Assembly (NCBI GenBank): GCA_015227615.1 | Contig: JAALGZ010000024.1 | Span: 372,001 to 436,000, forward strand | DNA length: 64,000 nucleotides | Direction of reading: 5' to 3' | Source: Labyrinthula sp. Ha | Lineage: Eukaryota; Sar; Bigyra; Labyrinthulida; Labyrinthulaceae | In this document: positions 33,000-42,930 of the stretch, piece after piece | Layout: every line of letters begins with the position of its first letter | Numbering within the stretch: position 1 is the first letter of the stretch | Program-made: the position numbers and the translations under genes | The notes under the pieces: generated by a model | What the model saw: only the letters and a program-made list of their open reading frames with translations | What the model was told of the DNA's origin: nothing | The model's database searches: none

Positions 33000-33960
33000 A
33001 GACCTGTGAAGTTTTTGAGTCGCTGCTGACGTTGGAAGTCGATTTTCTAAGGATACGTGATATCTATGTTGATCGTGGGGATATTGGGGTATATGGTGAG
33101 GATGAGTAAGGTGAGGAATGGATGACCTTAGATGCTGGTTGGCTTTTGCTGTTGTTTACCCTACTGTTCCTGCTTGTTATTACTGTTTCAGTTAGGCTTC
33201 GGGCCTGTTCTTCGCTTCGAATGTCTCTAGTTCTTCACTACCTTGTTTGGATGTAGTCATGGAGGATAGGGATCAGGTTGTTAGAAGCAAGACCTATATG
33301 AGCTGTTCAAGAGGTGTTTGGGATTGTCCTGGGGACCTTGGAATATATCTTTTTAGGTATTTCAGAGGTTTGAGTCGGGTTTGCGTAGGTTAGTGGGCGA
33401 TGGGTTCTCATAGTTTCATTTTCCCCATGATTTTCCAGTCACTGTTCCAAGTTGTGTATTTCATCACTTATGTTCAGAAGCTGAGATATGTAATTAAAAG
33501 GGTTCAAGTTTCTTTTTCTGTTGTTGCTCATGCCTTATGTTGCTGTAAGATGAACTTGTTTTGCTAGGGTTTGAAGATTTTCTAGGATAGGAAGGGGAGT
33601 CCTTTAGCAGCTCCCGGAGACTTGGGTGAGGATGGTGGGTTGACACCAGCTCATTCAAGGTTTGGAGTCGTTTTGGTTAAGGTTTTTCTCTCTGTTGATG
33701 GATTGTTTGGGGTGGTTCGTAATCTGGTGGTGTTGATGTATCTTCAAGTTCTGGAATATCTAGCACTTCTTCATATGTGACAGATTTGTTTTTTTCAGAG
33801 CAGTTGGGTTTTATTGGATGTGTTCTCTTAGTTTCTGCATTTCTTCATGCATGATGTTTTCTGTTGCTTCATTGTATTTCCTCTTTTGCCGTTTGAGAAG
33901 TTCTAGAGCGCTGATATCTTCTGGTTCCATTCTAAACCTATTGATTTAGATATTTTCAAC
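33000..33960 (-). mobile_element. Degraded LINE ORF1
   Basis: On the minus strand an ORF1-like protein starts near 33932 with MEPEDISALELLKRQKRK and continues as a charged coiled-coil segment ending in MQKLREHIQ. Further along, different frames give Thr/Pro/Asn-rich stretches such as TPNNPSTERKTLTKTTPN and NPPSSPKSPGAAKG, then NISDEIHNLEQ and a region with THRPLTYANPTQTSEIPKK. A coiled coil followed by a Pro/Thr-rich linker is usual for LINE ORF1. Several stops and frame changes break it. Its ORF2 would lie below 33 kb, where the ROCO gene stands, so the element is truncated. The T/G-rich plus strand, unlike the neighbouring DNA, marks its extent. Confidence 0.5.
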
Positions 33961-34019
33961 CACTTTCATGATACTTCTAGAGAGTGAGTTCAGTTTGGCG
34001 ATGAGGCTGTTATTTAGGT

Positions 34020-36840
34020 TCTAGTTTTCAACGTTGTTGAATGACGGTGCAAGAAGAATAGCTATTATGAGGTTCAACTTTACCTTCTTATATATTGAAG
34101 TGAATGAAAGATGATCTCTATATTTCTTTAATCTCTCTTGGCAAGCATCAATTTTGTATTCCAAAGCAATAGGATCCATTCCAGCGCTGTTTAATTTAGC
34201 GTCAGGATAACTTCTTACATACTGGATTTCTTTCCCCTTTCCCCGCACTGAGGTTGCGACTTAACTTGGATTATCGTTTTTACATGTTCCACAGTCATAG
34301 TTCCACACTGGCTCTTGTTAGGAGTATGCCGCAAAACCTAGAGTGTTGATAATATTTGAGCAATTACTCACTACCAAAGTATCTTTTACAGTTCACATAG
34401 AAAGCTTGTTCCAGATTATCATTTATGTGTTCGTCTAGTATTTTATTAGTAACTACAAAGCCGGGATCAGTACGAAGTATCTTTGCTTTGACAATATTTA
34501 TTTGAAGTCCAGAGATATTTTCTATCCTTTGTATTTGAGAAACGAAGTTGACTATGTGTTCATCCTCCTTACAAATAACAGCAATATCATCAGCAAAGGC
34601 AAGGTAATTATATTTCCTGTTATTTGCTTTTAGGTTGCAGAGTGTGTTGCGTTGGATGCGTTTTATAATAAAGTCGAACCAGAGGATAAATACATTTGGA
34701 GATAAAGAGTCTCCTTGGAATACCCCACGTAGGAGTTTAGCCACTCTTGAAAATTCATTCCCCCTAGATGCTTTGATTATTGCTAAGTTGTGCAGGTTTT
34801 TCATTATCTTCATTATCTCTTGAGGATAGTGGTATCTACAAATTCGGAGTTCAGTAAAGTCACGACCAATGCTTTCAAAGGTCTTCTAAAGTGAATAAAT
34901 AAGATTTTGATTTTGATATCATCCATGAAAGTTTTGTTGATAAGTTTCTAGAGTATTTATATCTCATTGACAGTGGATCTACTCTCTCAAACCAATCTGA
35001 TAGGCTAGAAGCAACTGGATAATATAGTTTAACATATTGTTAACAATTTTTGTAAGGAGTTTATAGATAGTGTTAAGCAGAGCAATAGGGCGGTATGAAC
35101 TAGGATCATTACTATTCCTTTTTGTTTATAGATATGGATTTTCTTTCCAGAACAAAATTTTCCTTTTACTCTCTGTGGTATTGTACCTGTTATAAAGAAG
35201 TTTTGGATACGTTGAGTTGTCACCTTCTGAATTACTTCAAAGACTTTAAGTATGTCATTATATATTTCATCTTCTCCAGGTGCTCTATTATTTCTTAGAA
35301 TTTAATGGTGAACTTAGCTTTTTCGAGTGAAGGTGGGTGTATATCAATGTCGTTTGCAAAATATGGTTCAACAATTTGCTGGTGATATTGCCCCATTTCA
35401 CTTTTAGTTATTTCAGTTGACGGTATAGAAGGCTTTTGTTGCTTCTACATGCATTTTCTCAGGATCTCAACTCTTTCGTGTTCGTTAATGATCGTTCCAG
35501 CTTCCTTCTGTTTTATTATGGCAGCATTTTTATAAAATGGCCTTAGTAGTTGAATAAGTCTATATGCTCTTCTAATATTTTTGTTTAGGAACTCTTGCTA
35601 TATCTCTTAAGCCACACTATCGAACCATGTGCTGTGGCTCTGCTTTGCACTTTCTTTAATTTTCTTGGCCATGTTTTTTCTTTCTTCCAACGTTGCGTTA
35701 ATCTAGCAGTTGCGTTTTCTGGTCAATAGTTCCACTGTTCTTGTAGAGTTGTAACTTTCTTGAAGGCTGATGGTTTGTTTTGGTACTAACTGTTTTCGGA
35801 TCTTGGAAACTATGTTGGTATGATCAAGGTAGTCTTTGCCGTATCCAGGCTTATTATCTAGGTGCTTTACAAGTTCAAGGTCAATTTTTAACAATTTCAG
35901 GGTTGTTCATGCAAACAACAGGATTTTTAGTTGGTTGTCGAGCATATGGAGATGTATTATCGAGGAAGTTTTCACAGAGTTTAAACTCAATGACAACATG
36001 GCTGTGTGCTCTCTTTGCCCAGAGACATTCTGAGACATATAATGTTCGTTGGAATCTACTCACAGCAGGTACATAGTTTATAATAACAGAGTCTATTCCA
36101 GATGAACTAAACTGAAAATTTTTTGAAGAAAAGGTGATGTGGCTTTGGGAATCCTTCTTACCCATGACAGTTATATAATTGATAATAAATAGATTATAGT
36201 TTCTTAGTAGCGTAGCTAATAGTTTTCCATTAGTATTAGTTCTACTAGAATGTCTAAGTTTGTTTTTTATATCTAACACCTTTTTAAAACTTATGCATTG
36301 GAATCTACAATAAAAATTAAATTTTTTCTTTTGTTCTTCTTGTACTTACTAGATCTTTCAATTGTTGATAGAAATTTTGAGTATATTTTATTTCCTGATT
36401 CAAATTGGGTGTGTAACAGTTGTAGAGGGTAATAATTCATTTCTGACTTAGTTTCACAACCAACTCTAGGATTCTGTCGCTATTCCATCAAGTTTCAGAA
36501 ACTTGCCTGGCGAGTTTTTCCGCCACGAACGTCGCTACGCCTGGAAGCCTCGTATTTTTTTGAGAGAAACTGTCTGTTTACCTCTCGGCTGATTTATATG
36601 GCTCATGAAGTCTCTTGGAGCCTTCTCTTTAAGGCTCTTGAAGAAGCGAGATCTCTGTTTTTGCTTCCTTGTTAATTTTGGTTATTAGATTGACTTTAAA
36701 AGTAATAATACCACCAACATTCACAGAAATACAGGTAAATATCTGTTTTTGATGACTTTTATCTCGTGGAAACCCTTTCCGATGAACAATTAGTATGTTG
36801 CTTATAGAATCCGACATATCCATCTTCTGATTCTTAATGC
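34020..36840 (-). mobile_element. Degraded APE-type LINE ORF2 (endonuclease + reverse transcriptase)
   Basis: Order on the minus strand: endonuclease N-terminus (36823-36629: ISVNVGGIITFKV, SLLQEP), then PGVATFVAEKLARQVSET and DRILELVVKL, IITLYNCYTPN and an FYQQLKDLV helix (36545-36300), and the endonuclease C-terminus (36279-35881: NTNGKLLATLLRN, SSGIDSVII, AHSHVVIEF where SDH is usual). Reverse transcriptase motifs follow: DPSSYRPIALLNTIYKLL (about 35105-35050), KTFESIGRDF (near 34885), GVFQGDSLSPNVF and the active site YLAFADDIAVI (34813-34364), ending with RYFGSE in place of the YLG motif. A charged stretch at 34248-34021 may be its C-terminus or part of the next element. Several frame changes and stops show it is dead. 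The clade is uncertain; an RTE, CR1 or Jockey relative is likely. Confidence 0.85.
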
Positions 36841-37259
36841 CCGAAATTTAATGCAATATTCTGATTCTGTTTTAACACTTAATTGGGCCATCTGTCTTGA
36901 CCTACTACACGAGGGTCATACTATTTACTGTGCTACTTACTCGTATTATTAAGAGAATGTCATGGTATATCTCTTGTTTAATATATAGTTGGTAATGAGT
37001 CAGTTGCATGGCAAAATCAGTCACTAGGAGGAATTTTCCGTTGATATCTGAAAATAATCTTGGGAAATTAAAAAAAAATAAAAGAAAAGGCTAATCCTGT
37101 GAAACAAGGAAGCAATCTAACCACCAAGATCTAGTTTGCAGGGTCTAGACAATCAAGAACAGCCACAGGTGATCCAAGTTGCTTATTTGGTTTATCCATC
37201 AGTTCTAAGTTGCTTTTGGATGTACTGGGTGGTTACTTTGTCGTTTTTGTACTCACTGA

Positions 37260-37640
37260 TTCTATTGATCTATCCAAGTTAAAAGAGTATTTTGAGGTTC
37301 CCTGCTGAGTGTTGAAAGGTTTGGAAGGGAGGTAGTGAGATAGGCAGAGAGTGGGGTCTTCTGAGTCGATTGGCTACACAACAGGTCTGATTCAGGATTT
37401 TGCCGTTTTCTTTGTTCTTGGTCGGGGCTTGGATCAATTTTCATTTCTTTTGTATTCTCACTGTGTATGTTATACATTCTTGTTCCTGAACTATGCCCTG
37501 TGTATCTTTTCAGTAGGTGCACATTGATGTCGTGGTTGTATCTCTATGTTCCCACCCTTTGGTTGCTGTTTCGTGTTTCTTTCCTTGATGTTGTTCTCCA
37601 TGTCTTTTTAAGAGCCTATTGTACATTCATATCCCGCAGC
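37260..37640 (-). mobile_element. LINE ORF1-like remnant upstream of ORF2
   Basis: The minus strand holds two open stretches, one starting MENNIKERNTKQQPKG and one of 86 codons (37522-37262) with a polar, Gln/Ser/Thr/Pro-rich sequence ending in LSTLSREPQNTLLTWIDQ. The composition fits a LINE ORF1 linker, and its place just upstream of the endonuclease start at 36823 fits an ORF1-ORF2 order. No diagnostic motif is present, so it may instead be unrelated decayed DNA. Confidence 0.35.
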
Positions 37641-37689
37641 CTATACAAAGTGCATAACATGTAACTAAAAGTAGATTATTTATACCTCA

Positions 37690-38055
37690 TAGTTTGACTG
37701 AAGGTTTCATGATCCTATCGCTCCATTCCTATGTTTCTGAGACTCGGTCAGTGAGTTCTCCAGACAAAAACGTCACTACGCCTGCAACATTATTAGGTGG
37801 TTTTGACAAAAACAATTTCCTTTGGCTGGGATAATTTTCATTCTTTCCTTTAATTTTCTGCATCCAGCTTCATCTAATTTTTCCAACTTCAAGATGTCGA
37901 ATACTTGGGAAAGAAGGAGTAAGTGACCGAGTTTAGTAGAAGTAAGATCACCAACACTAACGCTCACTAGTATTATTTTAAGCTGCTGTTCAATAGCAAT
38001 GCCTGTAACTTCTTTTCGAGGTGTAAAAACCACACTACGATCAATAATCAACAGT
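37690..38055 (-). mobile_element. Second LINE copy: endonuclease N-terminal fragment
   Basis: A 91-codon minus frame (38051-37776) reads VSVSVGDLTSTKLGHLLLL, then FDILKLEKLDEAGCRKLKE, the usual start of an APE endonuclease (S-x-N-V-x-G-L-x-S-x-K, D-I-x-x-L-Q-E). It continues in another frame with AGVVTFLSGELTDRVSET and WSDRI, homologous to PGVATFVAEKL and DRIL of the copy at 36.5 kb. The two segments (36470-36545 and 37705-37788) also align at the nucleotide level with scattered differences. The fragment stops there. It is therefore a separate, 3'-truncated or interrupted copy of the same family. Confidence 0.7.
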
Positions 38056-38319
38056 TCCGTTCAACCTTTTATCATCTTGAATTTCGCAAAATCTTAAACC
38101 AATGTTATGTTAACAAGATAAATTTACAAGCTACAAATTGGTATTTAACAAAAATGTTGCGTTACAAAAAGAAGAACTAAACAAAATAAGAAAACGGTAC
38201 TTAAAAAGTTCTTAAACCTTACAGAAGAAGAAACATTCAATGAATCAAACATTATCCTAATACATCTATCCGAATAAAATAATCTAATGCAGTTGAGAAA
38301 GAACGATTGTCTACCTTGT

Positions 38320-39760
38320 TTTGCAGAATAATTCGAATGGAAAGAATACGAACAGAAACCAGTATCCAAAGCAATACAATGCTATTTTCTGTGTATATTT
38401 GAAATCTTTACCCGCTTCTTCGTGTCTTTCGTTTTCTGTTCATGTCTTTGCCTTGCAGTTTTACTATTCGACAACCAATATAAGTTACCAACAAGAGAGC
38501 GAAGGCATTTTTTTCATCAACACTTGATTGTAACACAAAATAGAGTTTCTGTTTTGCTAGAAGCTAAATACTCGTTTTTCAATGGTTTTCTTGGATCGTT
38601 GCTAAATTATTTGAGCAATGTGATACCTGCAGTAGTTGTTACCTTCAAGGAAAAGGAGGATATGCAGATGCTAGATGCTGGGAACTTTATGAGAGATCAT
38701 TCTATGTTGCACACTCTCGTAATATTGTCACGGATGAAACTTCGGATTCTTACTTTAAACAACCTGGTTTTGTTATTATTACAAATCTTGCCGAAAAGGT
38801 GATAATGCCACCCGAAGTGTATGAAGTCTACAGGGCAGCAAGGGAGGAATATGGTTGAGATCTGATAATTTAAAAAACATAAGTGTGTATCCCAAATAGT
38901 TAGTAAATATATAGATATTTATGTAATAAAATCATTTGCTTTTTGTTTCTTAACGGAAGAATGTTCGAGATCGGGAAATGAGTACCCGATTATTTTCGGG
39001 AATTATGTTCCCAACAGAATGTCCCGTTTTTGTTTGTAATACAGCAGTAAATTAAGAGATAAGTATATAAAATAAGAAAGCGGAATAGTTTGAGAAGGGA
39101 AATACGAAGAAAAGCCGTGAAGAGCAGCGAGAATACCTTCTCTCTAAGTTTGAAAAGTATAAAAGAAAATCTGAGCTGTTTGAATTATCAAATATTCTTC
39201 TAATTCAGTTGTCGTCGGACAACAAAGTAAGTGAATTGAATAACACAAGTCTTTGGTTTGCGTTGCAAACTGACAATCCCTACCATTACGAAACAGAAGT
39301 ATTAACTTTCTTTAAGAAACTATTTTGCACAATACAGAACCTCTTCCGCTACATTGTTTCCATCTCTTACTGTTCAACTCTGTGCTTGACTTTTAGCATT
39401 TATGGAAATTACAAAGGATTTTACTTGAGAACAGCAAGAGCTTATTTGAGGCAAAACTTAATTCTCATAGATACTGGATCATTTGGGTTATAGTCTGATT
39501 CAAAACCTTGTCCAGAATTTCTAGAGAAATGTCTAGATGGACTTGATAGAAGTCTAACAGGTTCCTGTTGTTTTCCTGCATCTGTTTATGAAAACTATAT
39601 TGGTCGCTTTGGTGATGTAGTTGAGCTTGAAAGATATTATATTTGATCAATTGGATTCTTATCAGAGAGAAAAAAACTGGATATGTTTAAAAATGAAGGG
39701 TATTACTTTTGTGAGGTGTTGCTATATAGGATGAGTTAGTTAAGAAGTTAGCGTTTGAGA
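38320..39760 (+). pseudogene. Unidentified coding locus, decayed or intron-split
   Basis: Several plus-strand stretches look like protein but no frame joins them. At about 38459-38580 one frame gives DNQYKLPTRERRHFFHQHL and QNRVSVLLEAKYSFF. From 38568 another frame stays open for 96 codons to a TGA at 38858, with GKGGYADARCWELYERSFY, RNIVTDETSDSYFKQPGFV and PPEVYEVYRAAREEYG. From 39085 a 136-codon frame has REEQREYLLSKFEKYKRK and SLWFALQTDNPYHYETEV, and at 39494-39645 comes KPCPEFLEKCLDGLDRSL with TGSCCFPASVYENYIGRF. Acceptor-like pyrimidine tracts ending in CAG occur at 38325 and 38458. Codon use is less AT-biased than in the intact genes. I recognise no family. It is either a spliced gene whose introns I cannot resolve or a decayed host or transposon gene. 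Confidence 0.4.
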
Positions 39761-40336
39761 TAAATCTTAAGTGAATTGAAAGAACAGTCTGAACAATGCT
39801 TTACTTAACTAGCTTAAGATCTTCAAATACTTAAAACAAGTAAACTAATTTTAAAATCAAATATATTTTCTTTAAATAAGGTCTTCAAACTTGTATTTAT
39901 TATTGTACTTGTTGCAATCACCTTTTTCTATAGTTTAATTTTGTAATACTATTATTGTGCAATAACAAATGAATTTCCATTAATACCCAAACTTATAGAA
40001 AAACTGCCAAAAAGCAGTTTAAATAATAAAAAATTCAATATACAATCCAAATTTTATAAGGAAAATAGTTTCTTATTCAATAGGTGTTAATCTTATGCAT
40101 AAATCTGCCACATCTAATTTGGAGAAAGTGTTCTTCTAATTTTAAGTAAGATAATATATTAAAAAATGGAAAAGAATAAAACTGGAGAATTTTTTCAATT
40201 TTTTTCAAAACATAGTATTTTACTTTATCAAAATTTAACTAGAATAAGCAAAAAAACTGTACTCTAATGCCTCAAATATTATTTAACAAAAACCAACTTA
40301 AGATTAATGTTCACTATCATTTCTTTTTCTTAATTC
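39761..40336. other. AT-rich spacer, 3' side of PH-like copy C
   Basis: No coding stretch. AT content rises toward the end of the copy C gene, as around the other PH-like genes. It must contain the 3' end of that transcript. Confidence 0.5.
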
Positions 40337-41476
40337 TTAAAAGATATCTGGAGTAGAAATTATTGCACCTTCTTCATCTTGTTTTCCATGATTACATTTT
40401 ATAGCTTGTAATTCTATTTCCTGTTTAATAATCTCAATATCATCCATACTTTCAATATTCTCAATATACACATTTTGCCATAATTCTTTATTCAACTTTC
40501 CATATCTTCTTTTAAAATATAATTCTATTTTTGCTGAAAAATCACTTGCATCTCCAAATCTTTGTTTATCTTCTAAGAAGTTACAAATATCCATTCTTGC
40601 TTCATTAAGTTTTTGAGAACCTTCTAATAAAGAAACTTCATATAAGTGAACTCTTTTTCTAAGTAAACATTCTGTATGTGGAAAATTAGAATCTGAAACT
40701 TTTTCATTTTTATAGACGCTTTTCATATTTTCCATACATAAAAATATTGTATCTCCAACTCTTTCAATTTCTAACAATAAAGCCGCTATCCAAGATTTCG
40801 CTGCTTTTGGATTTTCACATTCAATTAAAACTCGACTTACAACTAAATTAGAATGTCCAGTTTTTTCATTTTTCTTTCCACGAATAAAACAAGAAAAACC
40901 AAATACTTTTTTTTGCTGTCCAGTATATCTTAAACTTTTCATATCCAGAATATTTGCTGAAAAAACTGTTTCTCCTTCTTCTGTATCAAAAGTTATTTTT
41001 CCATGTATTAGGTTTAAAGTTCCCACAATTTGATCTTTTAAATTTCGCTGGTTTGCTTTAAAAATTACTTTTGCGCTTTTTTTTAAGCTTTTTCTCGGTG
41101 AAAAAAGAGGTAAAATTCTTTCATCCTCAAATATAGAAATACAATTTGGTGCATAACCACCTTTTTGACCTTTGTTTTTTTCCAAACTTTCTAAACTATC
41201 AATAAATGTTTGATGCTGTAAATCATCGAGATCAACTCTATCCCCAATGAAACTTCTTTTTGGAAATTTTAACCAACTATGACCTTTTTTCTTAACATTT
41301 AACATTGATGTTGAAGAAGAATTTGCTAGTTTTGGATTTGGCTGCTTAGGTGAAGGAGTAAGATGAACAAAACTTGATGTTCTTTTTGTATGAAAAGAGA
41401 AGCGCTTTTTAACACTTCCCGGCGAAGTAACCAATTTCATACCAGCAATCTGTTTTCCTAGTATTTTATCTCCCAT
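40337..41476 (-). CDS. PH-like family protein, copy C (379 aa)
   Basis: Third paralogue, intact. It starts MGDKILGKQIAGMKLVTSP, with a Ser/Lys-rich N-terminal 60 residues, then KKKGHSWLKFPKRSFIG, DLDDLQHQTFIDSLES and NCISIFEDERILPLFSPRKS. The PH-like segment (about 150-243) has GTLNLIHGKITF, VFSANILDMKSLRYTG, SRVLIECENP and AKSWIAALLLEIE with the expected Trp. The C-terminal helical region ends IKQEIELQAIKC and a short acidic tail. Against copy B it keeps NEKTGH, the basic RRYGKLNKE and NFLEDKQRF, so B and C are sisters. Its PH segment lost the HFxTEEG wording of the others (ITFDTEEG). The leader before the ATG is A-rich. No localisation signal is visible. The function is unknown. Confidence 0.85.
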   Translation of the reverse strand: MGDKILGKQIAGMKLVTSPGSVKKRFSFHTKRTSSFVHLTPSPKQPNPKLANSSSTSMLNVKKKGHSWLKFPKRSFIGDRVDLDDLQHQTFIDSLESLEKNKGQKGGYAPNCISIFEDERILPLFSPRKSLKKSAKVIFKANQRNLKDQIVGTLNLIHGKITFDTEEGETVFSANILDMKSLRYTGQQKKVFGFSCFIRGKKNEKTGHSNLVVSRVLIECENPKAAKSWIAALLLEIERVGDTIFLCMENMKSVYKNEKVSDSNFPHTECLLRKRVHLYEVSLLEGSQKLNEARMDICNFLEDKQRFGDASDFSAKIELYFKRRYGKLNKELWQNVYIENIESMDDIEIIKQEIELQAIKCNHGKQDEEGAIISTPDIF

Positions 41477-42685
41477 CTTTTTCTTGACTCAACTATATAT
41501 TTTTAAAATGTACAAAATTAAGAACAAATTATATCAAAAGTAATATTTTTTTATATTGAGTTTTGTTTTTGCTATTTATAATTTTGATTATATTATCAAA
41601 TATTTTCGTATCTTATGAATAAATTGTGAGTCCTCCCATTTTCTAAACTAGTAAGTCATATGATTATAAAATAGTATACAGTTCAAAATATTTTAAATTA
41701 TTATTCTATTGTGTATATTTTGGGCAATTTTTATCAATAGAATAGTTTAAATTTCACATTATATTCCGCCTTATAATTCAGCATATAATTCATACAAGTA
41801 AATAATATATATATATATAAATGAGTAAGAAAAAGAAACAGAATTGTGCATTACTGGGGTGAAGGAAGCGTCATTCTTATAATTGGGCAGTTCTCGTATT
41901 GGGATTAAAGAGCTACAATTTAGTTGAAGAAAACATATATTAGCAGTCTATATTTCTATCTACAAATCATTCTTTATACTTTGTCCTTAATAGAAAATCC
42001 ATCCATCATAATTTGGACTATATCTGGTCAGTTCATCCAATGATTTCTATTTCAATTTAATATTTTTGCCAAAGTGAATGACATTTCTTGTCTATTAGGC
42101 AGTTGTGCTCTGACATATAAGATTACAACATTTTTTGACTTTATAACACAAATCCAATGTTTCAAAATTACAGCACTTCCGTCCAAAATGAGTTGTATTG
42201 TAAAAAATATATCTACTTAACAAGGAAACAACTGTGTTCTCTTTTATATTATTCAAGGAATTTTTGAATTTATTTATATATATCTCTTGCCCTTAGAGAG
42301 TGATTCTGGTGAACAAATCATACTTACCCAGAGGGTACTATGTGTGTACATATATATGTGCTATATCATTAACACATCCCTTGCATTTAGGAATCACTTT
42401 TAAAATTTTGAAAGGATTTGTTGTTTTCTGTGACCTTGAACATGTATCGCATGAGCCCAGTGCTATGACGAGTCTAAGTTCCCAGAGGAGACATTTCTCT
42501 CCAGGCAAGACTTGAACTTGAAATATTCTTATTGGTTGTTCGCTTTTTTCGTACACTTCCGTTTAGCTCCTTACTTTGCTTGATATCTTTACTTCACGCT
42601 CTCTGTCCATGAATTCTTTTGTTCGGGTCAGTGAAGTTCTTTTTTCCAGATTAGAATACGAACCTTGTTTATGACCAAAAACTGT
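41477..42685. other. Spacer upstream of copy C
   Basis: The first 350 bases are AT-rich with a short TA microsatellite at about 41804-41820. They probably hold the copy C promoter. No gene is seen; a 72-codon minus frame at 42338-42556 has no motif. Confidence 0.45.
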
Positions 42686-42930
42686 ACACAAAAGTACGAA
42701 AGAACATTAATCCAAAATATTTTATCAGTTAGCATATACATACATGTTCTCCATGAAGTGGCTGATACCTTCCGAAAAACCAGATACCAAAAAGAACTTA
42801 CCTACACAAAAGTACGAAAGAACATTAATCCAAAATATTTTTCAGTTAGCATATACATACATGTTCTCCATGAAGTGGCTGATACCTTCTGAAAAACCAG
42901 ATACCAAAAAGAACTTACCTACACAAAAGT
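42686..42930. repeat. Tandem duplication, 118-bp unit
   Basis: The unit starting ACACAAAAGTACGAAAG at 42686 is repeated at 42804, and the first 10 bases appear a third time at 42921. The two full copies are 118 and 117 bases and differ only by a small change at the TTTATCAG/TTTTCAG site and one C/T substitution, so the duplication is young. Because the unit is not a multiple of three, the open frames across it shift between copies, which argues against coding. Confidence 0.95.

Noticed and set aside
42425-42520. Possible tRNA T-loop on the minus strand (TTCAAGTC)
   Set aside because: The flanking bases do not form a five-pair T stem, and no cloverleaf follows.
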